Assembly: GCF_001922585.1 (NCBI RefSeq)
Contig: NZ_MRBS01000004.1
Coordinates: 186,001-250,000, forward strand
DNA: 64,000 nucleotides
Source: Pantoea sp. 1.19
Lineage (GTDB): Bacteria; Pseudomonadota; Gammaproteobacteria; Enterobacterales; Enterobacteriaceae
Direction of reading: 5' to 3'
Part shown: positions 20,042-28,562 of the stretch, piece by piece
How positions within the stretch are numbered: the first letter of the stretch is position 1
Layout of the letters: the number at the start of each line of letters is the position of its first letter
The notes under the pieces: generated by a model
The model's input: the letters and a program-made list of their open reading frames with translations, nothing else
Databases searched by the model: none
Told to the model about the DNA's origin: nothing
Program-made: the position numbers and the translations under genes

Positions 20042-21682
20042 TTAATACAGCGTTTTTTGCGGCGGCCCCGCAAAACGTAGTGGACCAATGGCATGCATAT
20101 CCACCTCCACCACCGACGGTCCCGATACAGCCAGCGCTTCTGCCAGAATGGCGTCGGCCTCTGCAATGTGCGTGAGTCGCCACGCCCGCAGCCCTGTTGC
20201 GGTGGCTACTGCGCAAAAATCTGGCGTATGAAGCCGGTTATAATATTGTCGACCGGCAAAATACTTATCCTGAATGCCGCGCATCACGCCGTACCCGCCG
20301 TCGTTCATCACCAGCAGCGTGACGTTCACCTTCTCCTGGGCCAGCGTAGCCAGCTCTCCCAGCCCCAGTGACAGGCCCCCGTCACCCACCAGCGCAACAA
20401 TTTTTTGCCCGGGATTGGCCAACGCGGTGCCAATGCTCATCGCCAGTCCCATACCGATTGCACCGGCCAGGGAGTGAACATTATGGCGTGGCCGGCAGGC
20501 GCGAAACAGGCGGCTGCCCCACAGGCTGCCGGATACGGTAATATCGCGCACCAATATGCCCTCCGCCGGCAGACTGCGCGCCAGCGCATCATTTAATTGC
20601 GCATAGGGGCCACACTGCTCACGCAATTCAGCCTCGGCGGCGGTAACCGCGTCGACAATCGCCCGATCCCACTCGGCGCAGACCTTTTCTCCCGGGCTTA
20701 ACGCAGCGGCCAGCGCGGGCAACAGCGTTTCACACGCGCCGGTGATCGTCATATCCATAGCGTAATTACGCCCGGCAGCGGCAGGATCGAGATCCATCTG
20801 CAGACGCGGAGCGGGTAAGTTCAGCGTCCAGCTGCGGGTCTCATTACTGCGCAGGCGCGATCCCGCAATCAGCGTAAGGTCGCACTGTGCCATCAGCGCC
20901 TCAACCGCCGATGCGTTATGAAACGCCCGCAGGCTACGCGGATGGTCATCAGCAAGAATCCCGCGACCGTGAGTGCTGGAGATAACGGTCACACCGGCAT
21001 CGGCCAGCTGGCGAACGGCCCCGGCGCACTGCACCGCGCCACCGCCGACCCATAATAGCGGCCTTTTCGCCGCCTTAAGCCGCGCGATCAACCGTTCCCT
21101 GGCCTCGCGTGGCGGCGGTGCCACACATGGCGGCTGGCAGGGTGGCGTTAACAGCGACACCGGAATCGGCGTATTCTGGATATCAATGGGGATCTCCAGT
21201 GAGACCGGACCGCAGGGCGGGGTCTGCGCCAGCTGAATCGCTTTATGTAGCAGGGCTATCGCCTGCTGCGCCGACGTCACGCGCAGCGCCGCTTTACCGC
21301 TGGCGCGTAATATTCCCCACTGATCGCGCGTCTCATGAATAAAGCCGCAGTCTGCATCAAGCCACGCCTTTTCCACCTGCCCCGTGAGGTGCAGCAGCGG
21401 GGTGCCGGCATTCAACGCTTCAAGCAAACCGCCAACGGCATTACCGGCACCAACCCCGGTGCTGGTCAGCGCCACTCCCAGCCCCGAAAATCGGCCGTGG
21501 GCGTCCGCCATGGTCACCGCCCCGGCCTCTCCCCGGGCGGGAACAAAGCGCACTGCACCGCGCTGGCCAATAGCGTCCGCAATGGGTAAATTGTGAATAG
21601 AGATAATGCCGTACAGCGTGGTGACGCCGTAGCTCTCCAGCGTGCGGGCAATGGCTTCCCCCACCGTGATCGTCGTGTTCAT
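20042..21682 (-). CDS. Thiamine-pyrophosphate-dependent decarboxylase/acetolactate synthase-like enzyme
   Basis: A 546-aa member of the pyruvate oxidase/acetolactate synthase/benzoylformate decarboxylase fold. The cofactor-activating Glu is present (E52 in PARGEAGAVTMADAHGR). A central domain follows, then the TPP-binding motif from GDG at about 433 to NDG at about 460. It has no ALS small-subunit partner, so a 2-oxo-acid decarboxylase or C-C lyase in a catabolic route is more likely than branched-chain synthesis. It is the last gene of the cluster, 15 bases after the aldehyde dehydrogenase gene; an aldehyde product could feed that enzyme. Substrate unknown. Confidence 0.8.
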   Translation of the reverse strand: MNTTITVGEAIARTLESYGVTTLYGIISIHNLPIADAIGQRGAVRFVPARGEAGAVTMADAHGRFSGLGVALTSTGVGAGNAVGGLLEALNAGTPLLHLTGQVEKAWLDADCGFIHETRDQWGILRASGKAALRVTSAQQAIALLHKAIQLAQTPPCGPVSLEIPIDIQNTPIPVSLLTPPCQPPCVAPPPREARERLIARLKAAKRPLLWVGGGAVQCAGAVRQLADAGVTVISSTHGRGILADDHPRSLRAFHNASAVEALMAQCDLTLIAGSRLRSNETRSWTLNLPAPRLQMDLDPAAAGRNYAMDMTITGACETLLPALAAALSPGEKVCAEWDRAIVDAVTAAEAELREQCGPYAQLNDALARSLPAEGILVRDITVSGSLWGSRLFRACRPRHNVHSLAGAIGMGLAMSIGTALANPGQKIVALVGDGGLSLGLGELATLAQEKVNVTLLVMNDGGYGVMRGIQDKYFAGRQYYNRLHTPDFCAVATATGLRAWRLTHIAEADAILAEALAVSGPSVVEVDMHAIGPLRFAGPPQKTLY

Positions 21683-21697
21683 AGCAGCCCCTTTGGG

Positions 21698-23167
21698 TTA
21701 GTCACTCCAGTGGTTGATTCCGGGCGCGGTCGCCAGATAAACGCTTTTTTGCTGCATCCAGGCTTTGAGTCCCTGCCGCCCTTTCTCTCGTCCCAGCCCG
21801 CTTTGCTTATAACCACCAAACGGCGTCGAGACAGAGAACGTTTTATAGGTATTGATCCAAACCGTACCGACTTCGAGCTGCTCTGCCAGCCGCAACGCGC
21901 GCGCGCTGTCGCGGCTCCAGATCCCCGCAGCCAGGCCATAGATCGACGCATTTGCCGCCGCAATCAGCGCCGGCTCGTCATCAAAAGGCAGGGCAACTAA
22001 CACCGGACCAAAGATTTCCTGCTGACACACCTGCGCTTGATTAGACAGGCCGGTGATAATGGTGGGTTCAAACCAGGGGCCGCACGCCAGCGTTGGATCG
22101 GAGGGGACGCCGCCGCCGCACAGCACGGTGCCTCCCTCTTCGCGCGCCAGCGCCACGTAGTGCATCACCCGCTCGCGCTGCGCCTCGTTGATCAGCGAGG
22201 CGACGTGAGTTCCGGGCTGACAGGGATGCCCAAGCCTGAGCGCGCGGGTCAGCTCGACCAGCCGGGCCATCAGCGGTTGCCAGAGAGTGCGATGAACAAA
22301 CAGCCGGGTGCCGGCAATACATGCCTGACCCGCAGAGCTGAAGGCGCCGTAGCAGATCCCCCGTGCGGCAACCTCAACATCGGCATCATCCAGCACGATA
22401 GTCGGGGACTTCCCCCCCAGCTCTAACGAGGCTGGAATCAGCTTCTCAGCCGCAACGTGTGCCAGATGACGCCCCGTTTCCGTTCCCCCGGTAAACGCGA
22501 TCTTCTTAACGAGTGGATGACGAATCAGCGCCTCACCGGTGACCGATCCCTTGCCCGGCAGCACGCTGAGTAGCCCACGCGGTAAACCGGCCTGCTCAAA
22601 CAGTCGGGCCAGTTCCAGCGCCAACAGCGGCGTCGCTTCCGCCGGTTTGACCACCACCGCATTCCCCGCCGCCAGCGCCGGTGCTATCTTTTGCATTTCA
22701 CTGGCCACCGGCGAATTCCAGGGCGTGATTGCCGCCACCACGCCGATCGGTTCATAGCGACTGAGCGTCATGATGCCCGGGGATCGCGGCGTGGTGAGCT
22801 CGCCTTCCAGCGTTTCGCAGGCGGCGGCAAAATAGCGGGCGGTGGCCGCCGCGCTGGCCACCAGGGCCCGCGTCTCCGCCAGGGGCTTGCCGTTATCGCG
22901 AGTTTGCAACTGGGCCAGCCTCTCCTGCTGTGCGTCAATCAGCTCACTGACCCGCAACAGGAGAGCCGCGCGCTGGTGTGGCAGCCGCTGACGCCACGCC
23001 GGGTCGCGCCACGCCTGCTCTGCGGCCTGCACTGCCGCCTCGACATCCTCAGCGGAGGCGGCCCGCATCACCGTATTAAGACTGCCGTCGGCGGGAAAGC
23101 GGCTTTCCATGCGCGGCCCCCGCCCCTCTCGCCACACGCCCCCGACAAAAATTGGCACGGTTTCCAT
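21698..23167 (-). CDS. NAD(P)-dependent aldehyde dehydrogenase
   Basis: A 489-aa ALDH-superfamily enzyme. The start METVPIFVGGVWREG at 23167 follows GAGGAGAG; a much longer open frame upstream overlaps the preceding gene and was rejected. The catalytic Glu is E249 (SLELGGKSPTIVLDDAD) and the catalytic Cys is C283 (SSAGQACIAGTR); the Asn of ITPWNSPV (about 151) and Lys of VVKPAEATP (about 174) are also present. All active-site elements are intact. It probably oxidises an aldehyde made by the TPP enzyme encoded just downstream. Substrate unknown. Confidence 0.88.
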   Translation of the reverse strand: METVPIFVGGVWREGRGPRMESRFPADGSLNTVMRAASAEDVEAAVQAAEQAWRDPAWRQRLPHQRAALLLRVSELIDAQQERLAQLQTRDNGKPLAETRALVASAAATARYFAAACETLEGELTTPRSPGIMTLSRYEPIGVVAAITPWNSPVASEMQKIAPALAAGNAVVVKPAEATPLLALELARLFEQAGLPRGLLSVLPGKGSVTGEALIRHPLVKKIAFTGGTETGRHLAHVAAEKLIPASLELGGKSPTIVLDDADVEVAARGICYGAFSSAGQACIAGTRLFVHRTLWQPLMARLVELTRALRLGHPCQPGTHVASLINEAQRERVMHYVALAREEGGTVLCGGGVPSDPTLACGPWFEPTIITGLSNQAQVCQQEIFGPVLVALPFDDEPALIAAANASIYGLAAGIWSRDSARALRLAEQLEVGTVWINTYKTFSVSTPFGGYKQSGLGREKGRQGLKAWMQQKSVYLATAPGINHWSD

Positions 23168-23180
23168 GTCAACTCTCTCC

Positions 23181-23963
23181 TCAGTATTGAAGCAGCTGTT
23201 GGCAGGCGCTGACCGCGCTGAGCGCCGCCAGCATGGATGTTTTTGCATTACTTTCCAGCGGATAGCCGCGAATCTCCAGCTGCATGTCACCAAACGGCCC
23301 TGTCGCGTTGATGCGGTGGACATTCCGGGCGATCCCGGGATCTACCCACAGCTCAACGCGAGTCTTATCCAGCCCGATACCGGCCAGCGCCAGCGTGGCC
23401 GCCACGTTTGCATTGGCAGGGAAGCGCGTTGCCGCCTCGCGTGCGCTGCCTTCAAAAAAGCACCGGGGATGGCTGACGCTGGCCAGATCAATCCGCCGCT
23501 CGGCTTCGCTACCGCGCCAGCTCGCCGGGCTTTTACGCGCCTGATAGGTGACCCGCTCCAGACCGGCGACGCGCGCCGCCTGCAGGCCGTCCAGCCCGGC
23601 GATGGCACCGGACAGCAACGTCAGCTGCCCCCCGCCCTCTGCCGCCGCGACGTTAAGCCGCGCTTCCAGTGCCGCATCGGCCAGCGCCCCCGTGGAGATC
23701 AGCGCCAGCCGCCAGCCGCGTTGCAGGATCGCCGGACCATACTCCGCCACCGCCTGCTGGCTGGCGCACTCCAATACCAGGTCGGGCCGCTCCATGCAGG
23801 CCTGCGGGGTGGTGAGTGGCACAATGGTGCCGGCACCCTGCTGAAGGATCGCGGCGTGGTGCGCTTCGCGCGCCACAATCCAGCGCACGCTCACCCCCTC
23901 CGGCAGGCGAGCCAGTACGTCATGCGCCATCGCGCCATAGCCAATTAACATCACGGTTTTCAC
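23181..23963 (-). CDS. Aspartate-dehydrogenase-like protein (NadX/DUF108 family)
   Basis: A 260-aa protein of the L-aspartate dehydrogenase family (EC 1.4.1.21 type). The GTG start at 23963 follows GAGGAGAACGCT and gives VKTVMLIGYGAMAHDVL, a NAD(P)-binding fold. The family motifs ECASQQAV (about 73), LLSGAIAGLDGLQAAR (about 120-135), RFPANANVAATLALAG (about 188-203) and NVHRI with the catalytic-region His (about 219) are seen. Family members oxidise aspartate to iminoaspartate or run in reverse. In a ring-degradation cluster it more likely acts on an amino or oxo acid intermediate; this is inference. Confidence 0.82.
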   Translation of the reverse strand: MKTVMLIGYGAMAHDVLARLPEGVSVRWIVAREAHHAAILQQGAGTIVPLTTPQACMERPDLVLECASQQAVAEYGPAILQRGWRLALISTGALADAALEARLNVAAAEGGGQLTLLSGAIAGLDGLQAARVAGLERVTYQARKSPASWRGSEAERRIDLASVSHPRCFFEGSAREAATRFPANANVAATLALAGIGLDKTRVELWVDPGIARNVHRINATGPFGDMQLEIRGYPLESNAKTSMLAALSAVSACQQLLQY

Positions 23964-23973
23964 AGCGTTCTCC

Positions 23974-24768
23974 TCAGCATTGTCGGGCGAAACCGCCCGA
24001 TACATCGAGCGCCGCACCGGTCGTAAAGGAAGCCAGCGGCGACGCGAGAAAGAGCAGTGCCTGCGCGGCTTCTTGTGGATGCCCCATTCGCCGCATTGGA
24101 ATGCCGCGCCGGGCGGCCAGATGCTGACTCCAGGCCTCCCAGTCCTGTTCGCGATCGCGGCGTTCGGCGTAGCGTCGACGCCACTGCCCGGACTCGACCA
24201 TACCGAGCAGGATGGAGTTGACGCGAATGCCTTTGTCAATCATCTCCTTCGACAACGTGAGGGTCATATTCAGCAGCGCGGCGCGGGCTGCCGAGGTGGC
24301 TATCATGTGCGCTTCCGGTTGCTTCGCCAGCAGCGAATTGACACAGGTGATGGAGGCTATCGGTGAGCGCATCAGCTGATTTTCAAATGCCTGCACCGGA
24401 TTAATCACACCAAACAGCTTCAGTTCAGCCTCATGCAGCCAGGCCTCACGCGGCGTCGCGGCAAAATCAGCGACGTAGCCTTGTCCGGCGTTATTAATCA
24501 GCATATCAACGCCCCCCAGCTCCGCCTCCACCACGGCGGCAAACGCTTTGACCTGGTCGGGTATCAACACATCGCACGGCTGCGCCAGCATGACGGCCCC
24601 GGGGAACGCCTGCCGTAGCGTTTCGCTGGCGCCAGCCAGTCGACCGGCATCGCGCCCGCAGAAAGCCACTTTCGCGCCTTCCGCCAGCAGCAGGCGCAGC
24701 GTTTCAAAACCGATACCGGATGAGCCACCGGTAACGACCGCCACGCGATCTTTAATCTTGAGATCCAT
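23974..24768 (-). CDS. Short-chain dehydrogenase/reductase with altered catalytic motif
   Basis: A 264-aa classical-length SDR. The cofactor motif TGGSSGIG (13-20) and NNAG (92-95) are intact and a Ser lies at 145. In place of the YxxxK catalytic pair the sequence is MIATSAARAALLNMT (155-169), so by alignment Tyr becomes Thr-158 and Lys becomes Arg-162. The loss of Tyr argues against ordinary alcohol dehydrogenase chemistry, although some SDR subfamilies with this TSAAR pattern exist. The gene overlaps the hydrolase gene by 17 bases and follows AGGGGAGAG. Confidence 0.82.
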   Translation of the reverse strand: MDLKIKDRVAVVTGGSSGIGFETLRLLLAEGAKVAFCGRDAGRLAGASETLRQAFPGAVMLAQPCDVLIPDQVKAFAAVVEAELGGVDMLINNAGQGYVADFAATPREAWLHEAELKLFGVINPVQAFENQLMRSPIASITCVNSLLAKQPEAHMIATSAARAALLNMTLTLSKEMIDKGIRVNSILLGMVESGQWRRRYAERRDREQDWEAWSQHLAARRGIPMRRMGHPQEAAQALLFLASPLASFTTGAALDVSGGFARQC

Positions 24769-25534
24769 TTTCTCTCCCCTGATGTAGCGTCAGCAGACGC
24801 TGATTGAAGTCGGCCGGCCGATCGAGATAGCAGGCATGGCCGGCATGCGGCAGCCGGTGAAAATTCCGTCCCCAGCGCTGTGCCAGCCGCTGGCACTGTG
24901 CGGGCGGGGTGATGGTATCCATGGCGCCACACCACACGGCTCCCGGCTGAGGGCAGGCGGATAACCAGCGGTGGATATCCTCATTTATCAGTAACGCCGT
25001 CGCATCGCGATAACCCTCATCACGCAGGGCCAGCATGCTGGCTGTTACGGTCGCGATATCCTCAACGCTGGCGCCGGGACGGAGCAGATGCGCCGCACGC
25101 AGCTCGGCCATGCGCGGAAAGCCCGCGGCGCGCTGCGCTGTGCGCTGCTGCCTGACCTGCTCCCGGCGCCCGGCGGATTGCCCCCCATAGCCCTGAGCGG
25201 GATCGACCAACAGCAACCGGCTGACGCGCGCGGGATAACGCGCGGCAAAACAGCTGGCGACAATCGCCCCCAGTGAATGGCCGACCAGCGTGGCACCGGC
25301 TAACCCGGCGCGGTCAAACAGCGTTAACAGCGCCGCCGCCCAGCTCTCTGCCTGGCTGGCATCTCCGTCAAGCGCGCTGCTCTCTCCGTATCCGGGGGCA
25401 TCCCAGGCCAGCAGGCGAAAGCGCTGTTGCAGCAAGGCGGAGTTCAGCTGTTTATGCCAGGAGCGGCTTCCGGAACTGATGCCATGCAGTAAAACAACGG
25501 GCTCGCCGCTACCTGCTTCTCGCCAGTACACCAT
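24752..25534 (-). CDS. Alpha/beta-fold hydrolase
   Basis: A 260-aa hydrolase with the oxyanion segment VVLLHGISSGSRSW (13-26), nucleophile elbow GHSLG (Ser-87), a likely acid Asp in GAMDTITPP (about 213) and His in PHAGHACYLDRP (about 238). Enzymes of this size and motif set cleave C-C bonds of meta-cleavage products, hydrolyse enol lactones or act as esterases. Because a BphC-like extradiol dioxygenase is in the same operon, a meta-cleavage product hydrolase role is the leading guess. Start ATG at 25534 follows GGGGAGAG. Confidence 0.83.
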   Translation of the reverse strand: MVYWREAGSGEPVVLLHGISSGSRSWHKQLNSALLQQRFRLLAWDAPGYGESSALDGDASQAESWAAALLTLFDRAGLAGATLVGHSLGAIVASCFAARYPARVSRLLLVDPAQGYGGQSAGRREQVRQQRTAQRAAGFPRMAELRAAHLLRPGASVEDIATVTASMLALRDEGYRDATALLINEDIHRWLSACPQPGAVWCGAMDTITPPAQCQRLAQRWGRNFHRLPHAGHACYLDRPADFNQRLLTLHQGRENGSQD

Positions 25535-25543
25535 GCTCTCCCC

Positions 25544-26065
25544 TTAACGACGCTTAACGTTGGATAGCGGGTGATCCGCCGGATAGGTCGGAATATTGGG
25601 TTTTTTATTCCCCAGCATGACGCACATCAGCGCCTCTTCTTCGCCATGATTAAACAAGCCGCGATAGATACCGGCAGGCACCGAAATCAAATCACGCTCG
25701 CGCAGGACGGTTTCAAAGGTGTTATCCCCATCACGGATGCTCAGGGTGATGCTGCCTTTCAGCATAAAGAAGACCTCTTCGACGTCATCGTGCAGGTGCA
25801 GTGGTCCTTCGCACTTTGCCGGCAGCACCATGGTAGAGAACGTGAAATGTTCAGCGGGGACGGTGTTAGCATCGCTGCTCACGCCGGTGGCGCCGGTACC
25901 GATATAGCGCATCTGGGCCCGGCGGTATTTCGGATCGAAATCTGCCTGAAACTTCAGCGCGTTCCAGTCATATTTACGCCCTTCAAAACGCGCAATTCGC
26001 GATTCAATCCACTCGGCCATCGACAGGTGTTGCGGCTTGTGCGCCAGGTTCGTCATCTCAGACAT
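25544..26065 (-). CDS. Cupin-domain protein of the catabolic cluster
   Basis: A 173-aa single-domain cupin. The ATG at 26065 (MSEMTNLAHKPQHLSMAEW) follows GAGGAGATACACC; a longer frame starting at 26113 overlaps the MFS gene. Cupin motif 1 is GPLHLHDDVEEVFFMLKGSI, with two His and one Glu as potential metal ligands; motif 2 is LISVPAGIYRGLFNHGEEE with a further His. It could be a metal-dependent dioxygenase, isomerase or decarboxylase, or a sensor. The position between transporter and hydrolase genes suggests a role in the pathway; activity unknown. Confidence 0.8.
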   Translation of the reverse strand: MSEMTNLAHKPQHLSMAEWIESRIARFEGRKYDWNALKFQADFDPKYRRAQMRYIGTGATGVSSDANTVPAEHFTFSTMVLPAKCEGPLHLHDDVEEVFFMLKGSITLSIRDGDNTFETVLRERDLISVPAGIYRGLFNHGEEEALMCVMLGNKKPNIPTYPADHPLSNVKRR

Positions 26066-26076
26066 GGTGTATCTCC

Positions 26077-27336
26077 TCAGTAACGTTTCAGGATCGGCAG
26101 CAGCAGCAGACAACCGAGCGTCGCCATGACCACCAGAAAAATCAGGCCGGTATTCATCTCACCGGTGAACGCGATCAGCGCGCCCATCACCAGCGGCGCC
26201 AGCGCCCCGGCGAAGTTGCCTACGCCGTTAAAGACTCCTCCAGCCGTGGCGCTAACCCGCGCGGGTGTCGCCTTTGCCAGCAGGGCAAATACGTTAGGGG
26301 CACCGGCCCCCCACAAAAATGCGCTGGCGCTGAAACAGAGCACCACCTGCCAGCTTGCCTGCAAATGGAGTACCGCCAGCAGGCCAAGCCCCGCACCGGC
26401 CATTGAGATAAAACACGTAAGCGCGCGGCGATCGCTGCGGTCGGCAAGCCAGGCCCCCAGCACCTCCCCCAGCAACATGCCGACAAACGGCATTGAGGCC
26501 AGCCAGCCGGCATGCCTGAGATCGATACCCTTCCCTTCAATCAGATAGCTGGGCAGCCAGCCGTTGATGCCCCACAGATAAGTCAGAAAGGCGATGTTAA
26601 ACAGGCAAATCAGCCAGAAATGGCGATTGCGCCACAGCGCGCGCCGCGCCGCACCGCGGCTCGGATAGTTCTGGGTAGCCGAAGGCCCGATCGGCAAACG
26701 ATGGCGAAGATGACGAAAGCTGATCTGAACCAGCAGCAGCAGGGGCAGCGTCAGTAGCGCCATGAAGAAAAAGGTAAACTGCCAGCCAAACCGGGAGAGG
26801 ATAAACAGCGACAGCGGAAACCCCAGTGCGGCCCCCAATGGCGTCCCTAACAGCCACAACATGGTGGCGCGCGCCTGGAGGTGTTGCGGGAAATGCTGGC
26901 GTACGATGGTAAACGCCAGCGGAAACAGCGGTCCTTCGGCAATTCCCAGCAGCACCCGCAGCGCGAGCATCACACCGTAATCGCGAGTTAACCCCATGAG
27001 GGTCATTAAGACACACCAGCTCAGCATCATGCCCAGTAACAGCCGCGGGGGCTGAATGCGATCGCCCAGCGCGCTGAGAAAAATGGATGAAAAACCGTAG
27101 CTCAGCAGAAAAGCGCTCATCAGCAGCCCCAGGCGGGTCGTATCAAAGTGCATGCCCATTGACTGCTGAAAATGGCTATCGGAAAACAGCGCCGCAATAC
27201 TGATTTTATCAAAGAAGGCCAGCAGCACGCAGGCTAGTAAAATCAATGGGATATGCCATTTAACCGGGTTTGCAGCGGTGCAGAATCCCGCACTGCCCGC
27301 CGGTGAGGCAGCAGCGTTATGATCGAGGCTACTCAT
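26077..27336 (-). CDS. MFS transporter, anion:cation symporter (aromatic acid uptake) type
   Basis: A 419-aa permease with about 12 transmembrane helices, resembling the ACS family (phthalate, hydroxyphenylacetate and sugar-acid permeases). A hydrophilic N-terminus of about 28 residues precedes helix 1 (HIPLILLACVLLAFFDKIS). The loop GDRIQPPR after helix 2 and LRVLLGIAEGPLFPLAF in helix 4 match the ACS pattern. As the only transporter in the cluster it probably imports the organic-anion substrate by proton symport. Start ATG at 27336 follows GAGAGGGAACACC. Confidence 0.85.
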   Translation of the reverse strand: MSSLDHNAAASPAGSAGFCTAANPVKWHIPLILLACVLLAFFDKISIAALFSDSHFQQSMGMHFDTTRLGLLMSAFLLSYGFSSIFLSALGDRIQPPRLLLGMMLSWCVLMTLMGLTRDYGVMLALRVLLGIAEGPLFPLAFTIVRQHFPQHLQARATMLWLLGTPLGAALGFPLSLFILSRFGWQFTFFFMALLTLPLLLLVQISFRHLRHRLPIGPSATQNYPSRGAARRALWRNRHFWLICLFNIAFLTYLWGINGWLPSYLIEGKGIDLRHAGWLASMPFVGMLLGEVLGAWLADRSDRRALTCFISMAGAGLGLLAVLHLQASWQVVLCFSASAFLWGAGAPNVFALLAKATPARVSATAGGVFNGVGNFAGALAPLVMGALIAFTGEMNTGLIFLVVMATLGCLLLLPILKRY

Positions 27337-27362
27337 GGGTGTTCCCTCTCGGGTCGCGTGGT

Positions 27363-28562
27363 TTAGCGCAACGTCATCAGTGAAAAGTCAGGATCAGCGA
27401 GCTGTGCCGCATCCAGCGGCCTGCCAGACTGCATCCAGCGTTTCGCCAGTTTGATGGTCCGGGGATCGTTAAACGCCACCAGCTGCGCCAGACGCTGTCG
27501 ATCGTCCAGGGTAAACCACAGCTGTTTGTCCCCCTCACAGCGCGACACCTGAAGCCCGCCGGCCGGTGGCGTACCGAGGATCTGGATATGGTGCTGATAT
27601 TGATCCGACCACAGCCAGGGAAGATCCTGATAATCCGCCGCCTGGTCATCCAGCATGGCGCAGGCCGTTGCGATAGCCTGATTCTGCGCAAAGGCCCAGG
27701 ATTGCAGGCTGAGACCCGTCTGCGGATGCAGCGCCACGTCGCCTGCGGCATAGATATCGGGATCGCTGGTTTGTCCCTTACCATTGACCACGATCCCCTG
27801 CCGCACGGTCAGCCCGGCCTCCCGCGCCAGCGCCGTATTAAGGTCAACGCCAATGCCAACAATCAGGTGATCAAATGTCTGCACGCTGCCGTTATTACAG
27901 CGGATATCGACGCGATCCTGCGCCTTACCCAGCACTATCTCCCCGCAGCCAAGCTGAATATCCACCCCGCGATCGCGATGCAGCTGTGCCAGCACCGCTG
28001 ATACGCCGGCAGAGACGCTGCGCTGGCAAAGCGCCTGCTGCCGTTCAAATACGCTCACCGCAATGCCTTTACTGCGCGCCGAAGCGGCAATTTCGAGGCC
28101 AATCCAGCCGCCGCCAACGATGGCCAGCCGGCGGCAGCCGCTAAAAGCATCGCGCAGGGTTAGCGCATCCTGCCAGCTGCGCAGCGTATGTACGCGCGGG
28201 TGCGCCTGCCATTCGGCAGAGGGCCAACGCGGACGGCTGCCGGTGGCGATCAGCAATTTGTCGTATGTCAGCACTTCCCCGCTGCTTAGCCTGACCTGTT
28301 TGGTGGCGGGCAAGATTGACTCAGCCCGCTGCGGGCGATACCAGCAGACATTGAGTGTCTGCTGCGTCGCTTCGCTAAACAATCGGCTTAGCGCCACGTC
28401 CGGTGAGGTCAGCACGCTTTTGGACAGGGGGGGCCGCTCATAAAAATCATGGGGTTCTTCGGCAATCACGCTGATCCGGCCAGCATAACCGCGATCGCGC
28501 AGCGTTTTAGTCGCCCAGCCGCCCGCCTGCCCTCCTCCGATAATGACAATACCCGCTTGCAT
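27363..28562 (-). CDS. Ferredoxin:NAD(P)+ reductase of a Rieske oxygenase (HcaD/BphA4-like)
   Basis: A 399-aa FAD flavoprotein of the ring-hydroxylating-dioxygenase reductase family. It has the FAD motif IVIIGGGQAGG (5-15), the pyridine nucleotide motif RLAIVGGGWIGLEIA (about 147-160) and the C-terminal FAD motif IYAAGDVALHP (about 270). It moves electrons from NAD(P)H to the Rieske ferredoxin encoded at 32.4-32.7 kb. The ATG overlaps the dioxygenase stop (TGATG), indicating coupling. Confidence 0.9.
   Translation of the reverse strand: MQAGIVIIGGGQAGGWATKTLRDRGYAGRISVIAEEPHDFYERPPLSKSVLTSPDVALSRLFSEATQQTLNVCWYRPQRAESILPATKQVRLSSGEVLTYDKLLIATGSRPRWPSAEWQAHPRVHTLRSWQDALTLRDAFSGCRRLAIVGGGWIGLEIAASARSKGIAVSVFERQQALCQRSVSAGVSAVLAQLHRDRGVDIQLGCGEIVLGKAQDRVDIRCNNGSVQTFDHLIVGIGVDLNTALAREAGLTVRQGIVVNGKGQTSDPDIYAAGDVALHPQTGLSLQSWAFAQNQAIATACAMLDDQAADYQDLPWLWSDQYQHHIQILGTPPAGGLQVSRCEGDKQLWFTLDDRQRLAQLVAFNDPRTIKLAKRWMQSGRPLDAAQLADPDFSLMTLR

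Noticed and set aside
19867-20166. Minus-strand open frame across the end of the TPP enzyme gene
   Set aside because: It is mostly a shadow of the TPP enzyme; only a short coding-like stretch in 19785-20041 is noted as a possible remnant.
23168-23323. N-terminal extension of the aldehyde dehydrogenase
   Set aside because: It overlaps the preceding gene, is unlike the family, and METVPIF at 23167 has a strong ribosome-binding site.
23964-24239. N-terminal extension of the aspartate-dehydrogenase-like protein
   Set aside because: It overlaps the SDR gene; the GTG at 23963 has GAGGAGAA in front and begins the NAD fold directly.
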